Assembly: GCF_009761815.1 (NCBI RefSeq)
Contig: NZ_RWIN01000123.1
Span: 1 to 60,903, forward strand
Length of the DNA stretch: 60,903 bases
Direction: 5' to 3'
From: Pseudomonas sp. PB120
GTDB lineage: Bacteria; Pseudomonadota; Gammaproteobacteria; Pseudomonadales; Pseudomonadaceae
Shown one piece after another: positions 8,807 through 17,440 of this stretch (the stretch's first letter is position 1; every line of letters starts with the position of its first letter). The notes under the pieces were generated by a model, which was given only the letters and a program-made list of their open reading frames with translations, did not search any database and was not told where the DNA came from. The translations under genes and the position numbers were made by a program.

Positions 8807-9718
8807 ATGCTGAATAAACGCTACCTGCCGTCGATCACTGCCCTGCAGTGTTTCGAGGCCGTGACCCGGCATTTGAGTTTCACACGGGCCGCCGAAGAGC
8901 TGAACCTGACCCAGAGCGCGGTCAGCAAACAGGTCGCGCAACTGGAAGAGTTGTTGCAGCACTTGTTGTTTCGCCGGGTGCGCCGACGCCTGCAAATGAC
9001 CCCGGCCGGCGATCTGTACCTGGTGGAAGTACGAAAAATCCTCACACAGGTTGAGATGTCGACCCATTACCTGCGTTCCTACGGCGGTGACACCGAAGTA
9101 TTGCGCGTGTCCACGCCGCCAACCTTTGGCGCACGCTGGCTGGTACCCCGCCTGAAAGGCTGGCGCCTGCGCCACCCGTCGATCCACCTGGACCTGTGCA
9201 GCGAGCAGGAAGCCGACGATCTGCTGCAAGGCCGCAGCGACCTGGCCTTCTACTTCGGCCAGGGATCACGCCCCGGCACTGAATGCCTGAAGCTGTTCAG
9301 CGAAGAACTGGTGCCCGTCTGTGCTCCCGGCAGCCTGCCGGAGAAGCCGTTCACCGATCCGACCCAGCTCACCGACCTGGTCCTCCTGCAAAACGCCTCA
9401 CGCCCTCAGGCCTGGCACGACTGGTTCGACAGTCAGGGCTACCACACCGAGCACAGCTACCACGGCCCGCGCTTCGAAACCTTCTACATGTGTATCCGCG
9501 CGGCCCAGGTCGGCTGCGGCGTAGCGCTGTTGCCGCGGTTTCTGGTGGAAGAGGAATTGGCCGACGGCAAACTGGTCATTCCCTGGAAGCATGCGATGCC
9601 GAGCAGCGATGCCTATTACCTGGCCTACCCGGAGCATTCGGCGGAAGTGCCCAAGGTCCGGGACTTTGTGAAGTGGATGCTGGAGCAGATTGATAGCCCG
9701 GATGCACCGCAAATTTAA
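8807..9718 (+). CDS. LysR-family transcriptional regulator, divergent from amaBA
   Basis: 303-residue LysR-type regulator. The winged HTH is at residues 1-60 (ITALQCFEAVTRHLSFTRAAEELNLTQSAVSKQ), followed by the linker and a periplasmic-binding-like effector domain of the GcvA subtype (region LRVSTPPTFGARWLVPRL). I start at 8807 because AAAAAGGA lies 5-12 bases upstream; the frame extends 12 codons further. It is transcribed divergently from amaB across a 174-base intergenic region, the classic layout for a LysR protein controlling its neighbour. Pipecolate or a lysine metabolite would be the effector (inference). Confidence 0.9.
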   Translation: MLNKRYLPSITALQCFEAVTRHLSFTRAAEELNLTQSAVSKQVAQLEELLQHLLFRRVRRRLQMTPAGDLYLVEVRKILTQVEMSTHYLRSYGGDTEVLRVSTPPTFGARWLVPRLKGWRLRHPSIHLDLCSEQEADDLLQGRSDLAFYFGQGSRPGTECLKLFSEELVPVCAPGSLPEKPFTDPTQLTDLVLLQNASRPQAWHDWFDSQGYHTEHSYHGPRFETFYMCIRAAQVGCGVALLPRFLVEEELADGKLVIPWKHAMPSSDAYYLAYPEHSAEVPKVRDFVKWMLEQIDSPDAPQI

Positions 9719-9731
9719 GATTTCACACAAA

Positions 9732-9827
9732 CCCTGTGGGAGCGAGCCTGCTCGCGATAGCGGTGGCACAGTCAATATGGATGTTGAATTTGACACCGCC
9801 ATCGCGAGCAGGCTCGCTCCCACAGGG
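9732..9827. repeat. REP pair (family A)
   Basis: Inverted copies of CCCTGTGGGAGCGAGCCTGC with TCGCGAT ends, spaced by about 40 bases. It fills most of the gap between the LysR gene and pncB. No other feature is seen in the gap. Confidence 0.9.
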
Positions 9828-9934
9828 ATCTGCTGCGGTCTAAAAAATCGCTGGCAATCCTCACCATCGATATGCGCCACTAGCGCCAATGATTGATATC
9901 GCGCTGAGCCGCGGCCCGTCTGGAGAACCCCGTT

Positions 9935-11170
9935 ATGAGCGAGAATGTGTTTGCCGATCGCATCGTGCAGAACCTGCTCGACACCGACTTCTACAAACTG
10001 ACGATGATGCAGGCGGTGCTGCATAACTACCCGAACGTAGAAGTCGAATGGGAGTTTCGTTGCCGTAACAGTGAGGATTTGCGCCCGTACCTGGCGGAGA
10101 TCCGTTTTCAGATCGAGCGCCTGGCCGAGTTGAGCCTGACCGCCGACCAGTTGAATTTCATGGAGCGCATCAGCTTCATGAAGCCGGACTTCCTGCGTTT
10201 TCTCGGGTTGTTCCGCTTCAACCTGCGTTACGTCCACACCGGAATCGAAAACGGCGAGTTGTTCATCCGTCTGCGCGGGCCGTGGTTGCATGTGATCCTG
10301 TTCGAAGTGCCGCTGCTGTCCATCGTCAGCGAGGTGCGCAACCGCTATCGCTACCGGGAAGTCGTCCTGGGGCAGGCCCGCGAGCAGCTCTATCGCAAGT
10401 TCGACTGGTTGACCGCCAACGCCAGCAGCGAAGAATTGTCCGAGTTGCAGGTCGCCGATTTCGGCACGCGTCGGCGCTTTTCGTACCGCGTGCAGGAAGA
10501 AGTGGTGAATGTGCTCAAGCACGACTTCCCCGGGCGTTTCGTCGGTACCAGCAACGTTCATCTGTCGCGGGAACTGGACATGAAGCCGCTGGGCACCATG
10601 GCCCACGAATGGATCATGGCGCACCAGCAACTCGGCCCCCGATTGATCGACAGCCAGATTGCCGCACTCGATTGCTGGGTTCGCGAATACCGTGGATTGC
10701 TGGGGATCGCCCTCACTGACTGCATCACTACCGATGCCTTTCTCAGCGATTTCGATCTGTATTTCGCCAAGCTGTTTGACGGCCTGCGGCATGACTCCGG
10801 TGATCCCGTGCTTTGGGCGGAAAAGGCCATCGCGCACTACCACAAGCTTGGCATCGACCCGATGAGCAAGACGCTGGTGTTCTCCGACAGCCTGACGCTG
10901 CCCAAGTCTCTTGAGATATTTCGGGCGTTACGCGGTCGGATCAATGTCAGCTTTGGTATCGGCACCAACCTGACGTGCGATATTCCGGGTGTCGAACCGA
11001 TGAGCATCGTGCTTAAAATGGCGGCCTGCAACGGTCAACCCGTGGCAAAGATTTCCGATGAGCCTGGCAAGACTCACTGCAAAGACCCGAATTTCGTCGC
11101 TTATTTGCGACATGTTTTCAAAGTACCTGCCGCCCTTTCCAGCACACCCAGTATTTCCAGCAAGGAGTGA
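9935..11170 (+). CDS. pncB: Nicotinate phosphoribosyltransferase
   Basis: 411-residue enzyme of the NAPRTase family. It makes nicotinate mononucleotide from nicotinate and PRPP in the Preiss-Handler salvage route. Visible signatures are the N-terminal LLDTDFYKLTMMQAV, the EWIMAHQQ region (the His near 219 is the predicted phosphorylation site of the family), GLRHDSGDP and the FGIGTNL phosphate-binding loop. The length is usual. TGGAGA precedes the ATG. nadE follows 4 bases after the stop, so the two form an NAD salvage operon. Confidence 0.96.
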   Translation: MSENVFADRIVQNLLDTDFYKLTMMQAVLHNYPNVEVEWEFRCRNSEDLRPYLAEIRFQIERLAELSLTADQLNFMERISFMKPDFLRFLGLFRFNLRYVHTGIENGELFIRLRGPWLHVILFEVPLLSIVSEVRNRYRYREVVLGQAREQLYRKFDWLTANASSEELSELQVADFGTRRRFSYRVQEEVVNVLKHDFPGRFVGTSNVHLSRELDMKPLGTMAHEWIMAHQQLGPRLIDSQIAALDCWVREYRGLLGIALTDCITTDAFLSDFDLYFAKLFDGLRHDSGDPVLWAEKAIAHYHKLGIDPMSKTLVFSDSLTLPKSLEIFRALRGRINVSFGIGTNLTCDIPGVEPMSIVLKMAACNGQPVAKISDEPGKTHCKDPNFVAYLRHVFKVPAALSSTPSISSKE

Positions 11171-11174
11171 ATTC

Positions 11175-12002
11175 ATGCAAGCCGTACAGCGTGAGATTGC
11201 CGAGCAGCTCAAGGTTCAACCGCCGTTTGCCGACCACGCCGCCCTCGCAGCGGAAGTGGCCCGACGCATCAGCTTCATCCAGGATTGTCTGGTCAATTCC
11301 GGGCTCAAGACGCTGGTGCTGGGCATCAGCGGCGGCGTTGATTCGCTGACCGCCGGCCTGCTGGCCCAGCGCGCCATGCGCGAACTGCGCGCCAGCACCG
11401 GTGATGACAGCTACAAGTTCATCGCCGTGCGCCTGCCGTACGAAACCCAGTTCGATGAGCACGACGCACAGGCTTCTGTGGATTTCATTGCCCCGGATGA
11501 GCGTCACACGGTCAACATCGGCCCGGCGGTCAAGTCCCTGGCCAACGAAGTCGCAGCGTTCGAAGGCAAACACGCGGTCTCAGTGGATTTCGTACTCGGC
11601 AACACCAAGGCGCGGATGCGCATGGTTGCCCAGTACACCATCGCCGGGGCAGCGCAGGGCCTGGTGATCGGCACCGACCACGCGGCGGAAGCGGTGATGG
11701 GTTTTTTCACCAAGTTTGGCGATGGTGCTTGCGACCTGGCCCCGTTGAGCGGCCTGGTGAAGAATCAGGTCCGGGACATCGCCCGCAGCTTTGGTGCGCC
11801 TGAGTCGCTGGTGGAAAAAATCCCTACGGCCGACCTGGAAGACTTGTCGCCGGGGAAACCGGACGAAGCGTCCCATGGCGTGACTTATGCCGAGATCGAC
11901 GCGTTTCTGCACGGCGAACCGGTGCGCGAGGAAGCGTTCAAAATCATCTGCGACACGTACAGGAAAACTCATCACAAGCGTGTGATGCCGTTCGCGCCTT
12001 GA
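11175..12002 (+). CDS. nadE: NH3-dependent NAD(+) synthetase
   Basis: 275-residue NAD synthetase that amidates deamido-NAD with ammonia and ATP. The PP-loop SGGVDS is at residues 52-57. The GTDHAAEAVMGFFTKFGDGACDLAPL region and the C-terminal THHKR are typical. It lacks a glutaminase domain, so it is the short ammonia-using form. I start at 11175, just after pncB and with AAGGAG upstream; the longer frame overlaps pncB. It completes the pathway begun by pncB. Confidence 0.96.
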   Translation: MQAVQREIAEQLKVQPPFADHAALAAEVARRISFIQDCLVNSGLKTLVLGISGGVDSLTAGLLAQRAMRELRASTGDDSYKFIAVRLPYETQFDEHDAQASVDFIAPDERHTVNIGPAVKSLANEVAAFEGKHAVSVDFVLGNTKARMRMVAQYTIAGAAQGLVIGTDHAAEAVMGFFTKFGDGACDLAPLSGLVKNQVRDIARSFGAPESLVEKIPTADLEDLSPGKPDEASHGVTYAEIDAFLHGEPVREEAFKIICDTYRKTHHKRVMPFAP

Positions 12003-12023
12003 GTTTATGGGTGTCTGCACTGA

Positions 12024-12103
12024 CGCCATCGCGAGCAGGCTCGCTCCCACAGGATCCTCTGTCGATCACAGATCCAATGTGGGAGCGAGCCTGCTCGCGA
12101 TGA
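12024..12103. repeat. REP pair (family A)
   Basis: Inverted arms of GCGAGCAGGCTCGCTCCCAC and its complement, spaced by about 25 bases, directly after nadE. Confidence 0.9.
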
Positions 12104-12130
12104 ACGATGACTTGGTCAAAAGCCAGGCAC

Positions 12131-12160
12131 AAAAAAAGCGTCCGACATGGACGCTTTTTT
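12131..12160. terminator. Bidirectional terminator between nadE and azurin
   Basis: AGCGTCC/GGACGCT stem with a five-base loop, flanked by an A run (12131-12137) and a T run (12155-12160). It can therefore terminate both the plus-strand pncB-nadE transcript and the minus-strand azurin transcript. Confidence 0.9.
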
Positions 12161-12176
12161 CATGGGCGCGATTTGC

Positions 12177-12623
12177 TTACTTCAGGGTAACCGTGCCTTT
12201 CATCATCGAGATGTGGCCCGGGAACGAGCAGAAGAAGCCGTACTTCTCGGCAGCATCCAGCTTCGACACATCAAAGGTCACCGAGTCGGTTTCATTGGCG
12301 CCGATGATTTTGGTGTGAGCGATGACGCGCGCGTCGCCTTCTTTCAAGTAGTTCTTGTCGATGCCGGCGCTCAGGCCGTCGGTGGCGATCGGCTGCATGT
12401 CAGCTTCTTTGCTGAGCACCCAGTTATGGCCCATCACGTTTTTCGGCAGGTTGCCGGAGTGGGTCAGTTCTACGGTGAAGGTCTTGCAGCTTTTGTCGAT
12501 TTCAATGGCCTTGGTGTTGAAGGACATCTGATCTGTGGAGTCGATAGTGGTCTTGCACTCGGCAGCCATCAATTGACTGCTGGCCAGTGTCAGCAGGGAT
12601 ACCGCAACAAGTTTGGCAAACAT
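12177..12623 (-). CDS. azu: Azurin, periplasmic blue copper protein
   Basis: 148-residue precursor. A 20-residue signal peptide ends LMA before mature AECKTT, leaving 128 residues as in P. aeruginosa azurin. The type-1 copper ligands are visible: His in VMGHNWV (mature 46), then Cys, His and Met in FFCSFPGHISMMKG (mature 112, 117, 121). The disulfide cysteines 3 and 26 are kept. Azurin carries electrons in the periplasm, classically linked to denitrification and oxidative-stress responses. I start at 12623 because it yields the signal peptide; the frame runs 33 codons further. An ANR/FNR-like site lies upstream. Confidence 0.97.
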   Translation of the reverse strand: MFAKLVAVSLLTLASSQLMAAECKTTIDSTDQMSFNTKAIEIDKSCKTFTVELTHSGNLPKNVMGHNWVLSKEADMQPIATDGLSAGIDKNYLKEGDARVIAHTKIIGANETDSVTFDVSKLDAAEKYGFFCSFPGHISMMKGTVTLK

Positions 12624-12695
12624 GGTGAATCTCCAAGGCTTGGTTAACAAAAGTGCGAATGGACAGAAGACTGCCTGAAAACTTCGCAAGTTCCT

Positions 12696-12709
12696 ATGAC
12701 TTGCATCAA
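12696..12709 (-). promoter_or_regulatory. Candidate ANR/FNR box upstream of azurin
   Basis: ATGAC-TTGC-ATCAA matches 8 of 10 specified positions of TTGAT-N4-ATCAA, with one half-site perfect. Its centre is about 80 bases from the azurin ATG, which would suit activation with a start site near 12661. P. aeruginosa azurin is known to be ANR-controlled. The match here is my reading only. Confidence 0.45.
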
Positions 12710-12712
12710 AAA

Positions 12713-12722
12713 TTGTATACAA
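12713..12722. promoter_or_regulatory. Perfect 10-base palindrome TTGTATACAA
   Basis: TTGTATACAA lies about 90 bases upstream of azurin and resembles operators of FCD-type GntR regulators. No GntR gene is in the window, so a regulatory role is speculative. Confidence 0.25.
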
Positions 12723-12817
12723 CTTTCAAGCTATGACACCCATCGAAACAATCTACCAGCCAGACGTCTGGAGCGGCCCTATCCTCTAATCATCATCCCA
12801 TGTGAGGAGCGTCTGTC

Positions 12818-12907
12818 ATGTTCATCAACAGTCTTTTGTGCAGTTTGCTTGCCGCTTACGCCTGCGGCGCCAGTGGTACCTATGAAACGCCCCAGCGCGA
12901 AGTTTAG
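12818..12907 (+). CDS. Candidate 29-residue small hydrophobic protein
   Basis: A 29-codon frame begins MFINSLLCSLLAAYACG and ends TAG. It is preceded by GTGAGGAG, a near-ideal ribosome-binding site 7-8 bases upstream. The hydrophobic start could be a short signal or anchor; the Cys in YACG is not in a canonical lipobox. It ends 59 bases before the LOG-family gene and may be co-transcribed with it. I do not recognise it, and a short frame of this size can arise by chance. Confidence 0.4.
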   Translation: MFINSLLCSLLAAYACGASGTYETPQREV

Positions 12908-12966
12908 ACCTTGGAGCACCGCGCCCCAGCCTTTACTCTGTGACCATCCTGACCATGGAGTAAGGC

Positions 12967-13554
12967 ATGTCTTTAGCGTCCGTTTGTGTATTTTGCGGTG
13001 CCAGCACTGGCACCAACCCGGCTTATCGTGAAGCGGCCGTGGCTCTCGGGAGCGCATTGGCCGAGCGTAAGCTGACGTTAGTCTATGGCGGCGGCGCCGT
13101 CGGGCTGATGGGGATCGTGGCCGATGCCGCACTGGCGGCGGGTGGCGAGGTGATCGGGATCATCCCGCAAAGCCTGAAAGACAAGGAAATCGGCCACAGC
13201 GGCCTGACTCGCCTGGAAGTGGTCGATGGCATGCACGCGCGCAAGGCTCGAATGGCCGAGCTCAGCGACGCATTCATCGCGCTGCCCGGTGGCCTGGGCA
13301 CCCTGGAAGAACTGTTTGAAGTCTGGACCTGGGGCCAACTCGGCTACCACGGCAAACCGCTGGGGCTGCTGGAAGTGAACGGTTTCTACAGCAAGTTGAC
13401 CGCTTTTCTCGATCATATCGTCGGCGAAGGCTTCGTTCGCGAACCACACCGTGACATGCTGCAAGTGAGCGGATCGCCGCACACCCTGCTCAATGCACTG
13501 GACGCCTGGCAGCCGTCGGTACAGCCAAAATGGGCCGAGCAAAAACCCAGCTAA
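12967..13554 (+). CDS. LOG-family protein (nucleotide 5'-monophosphate nucleosidase / cytokinin-activating type)
   Basis: 195-residue protein of the TIGR00730/LOG family, related to plant LONELY GUY. Family members release the base from AMP or N6-modified AMP. The Rossmann-like start VCVFCGASTG, the YGGGAVGLMG segment and the signature PGGLGTLEE (about residues 107-115) are all present, as is the conserved MHARK. The ATG at 12967 follows GGAGTAAGG. It could act in nucleotide turnover or, as in some plant-associated bacteria, in cytokinin release; sequence cannot decide. Confidence 0.9.
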   Translation: MSLASVCVFCGASTGTNPAYREAAVALGSALAERKLTLVYGGGAVGLMGIVADAALAAGGEVIGIIPQSLKDKEIGHSGLTRLEVVDGMHARKARMAELSDAFIALPGGLGTLEELFEVWTWGQLGYHGKPLGLLEVNGFYSKLTAFLDHIVGEGFVREPHRDMLQVSGSPHTLLNALDAWQPSVQPKWAEQKPS

Positions 13555-13622
13555 CGGCTCGGCACCGATACAGGGCAGAATATGCGCCGCTCAACCTCAC
13601 CTTCGACCCAAGAGGATCGCCC

Positions 13623-13814
13623 ATGGCTAAACCTAATTATTCCTTCGCCAAACGTCAGAGAGACTTGGCCAAGGAGCAGAAGAAAGAGGAAAAGCTTCAG
13701 CGCAAGAAAGCTACAGCTGAAGAAGATGCCGCCGCACTGAACCCCGATGCAGAAGGTGAAGTGGCCGCAGAAAGTGATGTTGATGCACCGAAAGATCAGG
13801 CCCCCGACGCCTGA
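13623..13814 (+). CDS. Conserved small charged protein of unknown function
   Basis: 63-residue hydrophilic protein. The N-terminal half is Lys/Arg-rich (AKRQRDLAKEQKKEEKLQRKK), probably helical. The C-terminal half is acidic and Ala-rich (PDAEGEVAAESDVDAPKDQ), probably disordered. AGAGGA lies upstream of the ATG, and the gene follows the LOG gene by 68 bases on the same strand. I know similar small proteins in other pseudomonads but no function. Confidence 0.75.
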   Translation: MAKPNYSFAKRQRDLAKEQKKEEKLQRKKATAEEDAAALNPDAEGEVAAESDVDAPKDQAPDA

Positions 13815-13862
13815 GACCCTCAGGGCCCGATGATCTGATCAGGCCCACCGGATCTGTGTCCT

Positions 13863-13965
13863 TGTAGGAGCGAGCTTGCTCGCGAAGATATCAAAGACAG
13901 CGCGTTTTTCCAGACAGGGCGCGTCATCGTTGACGTCCATCGCGAGCATGCTCGCTCCTACAGGG
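13863..13965. repeat. REP pair (family B)
   Basis: Inverted arms TGTAGGAGCGAGCTTGCTCGCG and CGCGAGCATGCTCGCTCCTACA, spaced by about 55 bases, between two convergent genes. Family B has TAGGAGCGAGC where family A has GGGAGCGAGC. Confidence 0.88.
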
Positions 13966-13975
13966 TGGATCTTTG

Positions 13976-14866
13976 TTAATCCAGTGGCATCACGGTGACC
14001 CGGACTTCGGGATCATGGTTGCCGCCCCCCAGAATCACCCCCCGCAGCGGCGAAACATCAGAGAAATCCCGCCCCCAGGCCAAGGTGATGTGTTCGAGTG
14101 CCGGCTGCACGTTGTTGGTCGGATCAAAATCCACCCACCCCAACACAGGGCAATACACCGAAACCCAGGCGTGCGAAGCATCGGCGCCGATCAGCCGTGG
14201 CTGCCCCGGTGGTGGCTGAGTCAGCAGGTAACCACTGATGTAACGAGCTGCCAACCCTCGGGAACGCACACACGCCAACATCAAGTGCGCAAAGTCCTGA
14301 CAGACCCCACGCCGCCGCTCCAACACTTCCACCAAGGGTGTCGCCACTTGAGTCGCCTCGGCATCGAAGGTGAACTCGCTGAAAATCTTCTCCATCAGCG
14401 CCTGTACCCCGAACAACAACGGTCGGCCAGGCGAAAAGCAGCTGTGGGAAAACTCGACGAAATTGCGCTTCAAATGCACATAGGGCGATTCGAACCGGTA
14501 ACGACTGGCTTCCAGCAATTCAGCAGACACCGGCAGACCACTGTAGGTCAGCGCATTGCGGGTCTCTTCCCATGCCGGTGATTTATTGAAGTCCAGGGTA
14601 GGCCTGGCCAGCACTTCGACCGTGAGGCTGGCGTTGACCAGCAACTCATCGTGCGGCCGCTCGAACGCCAGCCGCGTCAGCGGATTGCCGAACACGTCCA
14701 ATTCGTCGCGCCGCGACGTCGGGTCCGGGCTGATCTGCAATTGCCGGGCAGAACAGCGCTGCCAGGCGCAGGGACGAGGCCACAGGTGCGCCAGTTGCTG
14801 CGCGAGGGACACCGGGCTGTCGTAGTGATAATGGGTGTCGTGGAAAATCTGGTAATGGGCGCTCAT
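13976..14866 (-). CDS. Transglutaminase-like cysteine peptidase-fold protein
   Basis: 296-residue protein with an N-terminal bacterial transglutaminase-associated domain (residues 1-90, HYQIFHDTHYHYDSPV) and a transglutaminase core. The catalytic triad is readable: Cys189 in GVCQDFAH, His232 in SHAWVSVY and Asp248 in FDPTNN. The family acts as peptidase or amide-bond-forming enzyme; the substrate is unknown. No signal peptide, so cytoplasmic. Its start overlaps the stop of the ATP-grasp/alpha-E gene by the ATGA arrangement, and it is the last gene of a three-gene cluster seen in many proteobacteria. Confidence 0.88.
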   Translation of the reverse strand: MSAHYQIFHDTHYHYDSPVSLAQQLAHLWPRPCAWQRCSARQLQISPDPTSRRDELDVFGNPLTRLAFERPHDELLVNASLTVEVLARPTLDFNKSPAWEETRNALTYSGLPVSAELLEASRYRFESPYVHLKRNFVEFSHSCFSPGRPLLFGVQALMEKIFSEFTFDAEATQVATPLVEVLERRRGVCQDFAHLMLACVRSRGLAARYISGYLLTQPPPGQPRLIGADASHAWVSVYCPVLGWVDFDPTNNVQPALEHITLAWGRDFSDVSPLRGVILGGGNHDPEVRVTVMPLD

Positions 14867-17352
14867 CAGACGGACACCGTACGCTGGCTGACATCATCGA
14901 CATGCGCGAAATGGCGCAGCGCCAGGCGATCCGACACCTGACCGCTGGCATCGGCGATCTCTTGCAGTAAATTGGCCAAACCGTCGATGGCTGCACGAAC
15001 GCTGGCTTCGCCGAACAGCGAGTTCTCCAGGCAACCCAGATCGAAGCGCGCCAGGCGCTCCACCAGCTGTGGCAACCCCGCTTCGCGAGGCACCCCGAAG
15101 TCATCGTTCAACCGTTTCAGGGTGCGGTTCACCAGTTTCAACTGGAACAACACGGCATGGGGGTTTTGCTCGTCGAGCAGCAACAGGTCGAGCACCGGAA
15201 GCAACTGTGCCACCGCCAGGTACCGCGAACGGTAAGTGATGCTGCTGTTACCCAGTTCCAGCAGCCATTCCAGCCCGGCCTGATCGAATGCGCCAGCCCC
15301 ACGCAGGAACGCCGCCAGGCTGCCACTTAAAAACTGCAGTCGCTCGATCCGCCGACCGGTCATCAGGAAGCGCCAGCCTTCGTCCCGGGTCATGTCGTCC
15401 AGGGCAAAACCGGACAGCGCCGCCAGGGACATGACCAAGCGGTTGAGAAAATCCAGCAACTCGCCGAAATCCGGCTCTTCGGTTTCCAGTTCCATGGCTT
15501 CGCGCTGCAACTCGACCAGCGCCTGCCAGTTTTCCCGGGAAAGTTTGCCGCGCACCTGAGAAGCGGCCCACTGCAAACGCTGCAGGTTGGAACGCAGGCT
15601 GAACGGCCAGTCATCACCGAGCAGCGCCGCCAGCAGACGCTCGGGCAGCTCCCCTTCATCGGGCAGCAACATCAGCCGCTCGCCGAGATCGACTGCCGCC
15701 TGCAAGGCTTGCGGGTCATCGCCATCGACATAGCGCGCGAGCATGATTCGCAACAAACGCGCGCTGTCATCGCAGCGCTCGCAATACCGGCCGAACCAGA
15801 ACAGGTTTTCCACCACCCGCGAAGGTAGATACGGATCGCGCCGCACTAGATCGTGAACGCCTATATTGCGCTGGGCTTTCCACTGCTCGCCGCTGGGCGC
15901 GTGCTCACCGAGGACCCAAGTATCTTTGCTCGCGCCACCGCGCTGCATCGACACCACTTCGGCATCCGCTTCAGCGGCCACCCGGGTCAGGCCGCCGGGC
16001 AACACCCGGTAACCTTCGCGACTGGCCACCGCATACACACGCATGCCAATCGCCCGAGGTTGCAACTGCCCGTCCTCGGCCTGCCAGACCGGCGCTTGGG
16101 AAAGCTGTGCGAGTTCTTGCGCGACATACGCGTACGGTCGAGCCTGCATGCGCTCTGCGAGGGATTGACGCTGTTTTTCACTCAAATCACGGCCAAATAC
16201 AGGCGCGAAGCTTTGCGAGGGAAACGCGGGTTTAATCAGCAATTCCGGCAGTTTTTCCAAGGCCTGCGCCAGCACCGGCGCCTCGCCACACCACCACGTT
16301 GCGATGGACGGCAAAATCAGTTCCTCACCGAAAAGGAACTGATTGATCCTCGGCAGAAAGCCCAACAGCCCCGGCGACTCCAGTACGCCGCTGCCCAGAG
16401 CATTGGCCACCAGCACCCGCCCCTGACGTACGGCTTCGAGCAGGCCCGGTACGCCAAGGGCCGAGTCCGTGCGCAGCTCCAATGGATCGCAGAAGTCGTC
16501 ATCGAGCCGACGCATGATCGCGTGGACACGGCGCAATCCGCTGAGGGTTTTCAGGTAGACCGTGGCATCGCGCACGGTCAGGTCGCCGCCCTCCACCAAC
16601 GGATAACCCAGCTGGCGAGCCAGATAAAGATGTTCGAAATAGCTTTCGTTGAAACGTCCCGGCGTCAGCAACACCACCAAAGGCGCCTCGTCGTCGCTCG
16701 GCGCCTGGCGGGCGAGGGTTTCCTGCAGGGTGCGGAAAAAACCGGCCAGGTGCTGCACTTTCAAATCGCGGTACAACTCGGGAAAGGCCCGGGACACGAT
16801 TGTGCGACTTTCCAGCGCATAGCCCGCGCCGGACGGCGCTTGAGTGCGGTCCGCCGTGACCCACCAGCGACCGTCTGGCGTGCGCGCCAGATCCACCGCA
16901 TACAGATGCATAAAGGCCCCGTCGGGCGGCGTAATGCCCTGACAGGGCCAAAGGAAGTTGTTGTGGCCGAATACCAGTTCGGCAGGCAGCAGACCTTCGG
17001 CGATCAAGCGTTGCGGACCATACAGATCCGCCAACACGGCGTTCAACAGACGGGCCCGTTGAGCAATCCCGGCTGACAGTTGCGCCCACTCATCCGCGGC
17101 AATCACATGCGGCAGCAGATCGAGTTCCCATGGCCGATCCGCGCCCTTGGGGTCGGCGTAGACGTTATAGGTCACGCCGTTTTCCTGGATCTGCCGGGTC
17201 AGCAGTGCCTGACGCTGCACCAATTGCGTTGGCGTGCTGCGTTGCAATTGGTCGAACAACCGCCGCCAATGCGGGCGCACGGCTCCGCTGGCGTCGAGCA
17301 GTTCGTGATAAGTGCCCGCCGTCAGCGGGTAGCGGTCAAGCAGGTCAGGCAT
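14866..17352 (-). CDS. Circularly permuted ATP-grasp / alpha-E fusion protein
   Basis: 828-residue protein. Residues about 1-490 are a circularly permuted ATP-grasp domain (landmarks TYNVYADPKG, LVFGHNNFLWPCQG, VLLTPGRFNESYFEHLYLARQLGYPLVEGGDL, LIKPAF). Residues about 500-820 are the all-helical alpha-E domain (start VENLFWFGRYCERCDDSARLLRIML). In many genomes the two are separate adjacent genes; here they are fused. Comparative analyses predict ATP-grasp amidoligases that make peptide bonds in an undescribed metabolite or protein tag. It is coupled to the small transglutaminase downstream. The reaction is not known. Confidence 0.88.
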   Translation of the reverse strand: MPDLLDRYPLTAGTYHELLDASGAVRPHWRRLFDQLQRSTPTQLVQRQALLTRQIQENGVTYNVYADPKGADRPWELDLLPHVIAADEWAQLSAGIAQRARLLNAVLADLYGPQRLIAEGLLPAELVFGHNNFLWPCQGITPPDGAFMHLYAVDLARTPDGRWWVTADRTQAPSGAGYALESRTIVSRAFPELYRDLKVQHLAGFFRTLQETLARQAPSDDEAPLVVLLTPGRFNESYFEHLYLARQLGYPLVEGGDLTVRDATVYLKTLSGLRRVHAIMRRLDDDFCDPLELRTDSALGVPGLLEAVRQGRVLVANALGSGVLESPGLLGFLPRINQFLFGEELILPSIATWWCGEAPVLAQALEKLPELLIKPAFPSQSFAPVFGRDLSEKQRQSLAERMQARPYAYVAQELAQLSQAPVWQAEDGQLQPRAIGMRVYAVASREGYRVLPGGLTRVAAEADAEVVSMQRGGASKDTWVLGEHAPSGEQWKAQRNIGVHDLVRRDPYLPSRVVENLFWFGRYCERCDDSARLLRIMLARYVDGDDPQALQAAVDLGERLMLLPDEGELPERLLAALLGDDWPFSLRSNLQRLQWAASQVRGKLSRENWQALVELQREAMELETEEPDFGELLDFLNRLVMSLAALSGFALDDMTRDEGWRFLMTGRRIERLQFLSGSLAAFLRGAGAFDQAGLEWLLELGNSSITYRSRYLAVAQLLPVLDLLLLDEQNPHAVLFQLKLVNRTLKRLNDDFGVPREAGLPQLVERLARFDLGCLENSLFGEASVRAAIDGLANLLQEIADASGQVSDRLALRHFAHVDDVSQRTVSV

Positions 17353-17440
17353 GGAAAGCTCGGCGGACAGCAGGGAACGGTCAGACTAACGCAGGCTCAT
17401 GACGCCCGGATAGACGAAAAACCCGAGCGTCGCGTACGGT

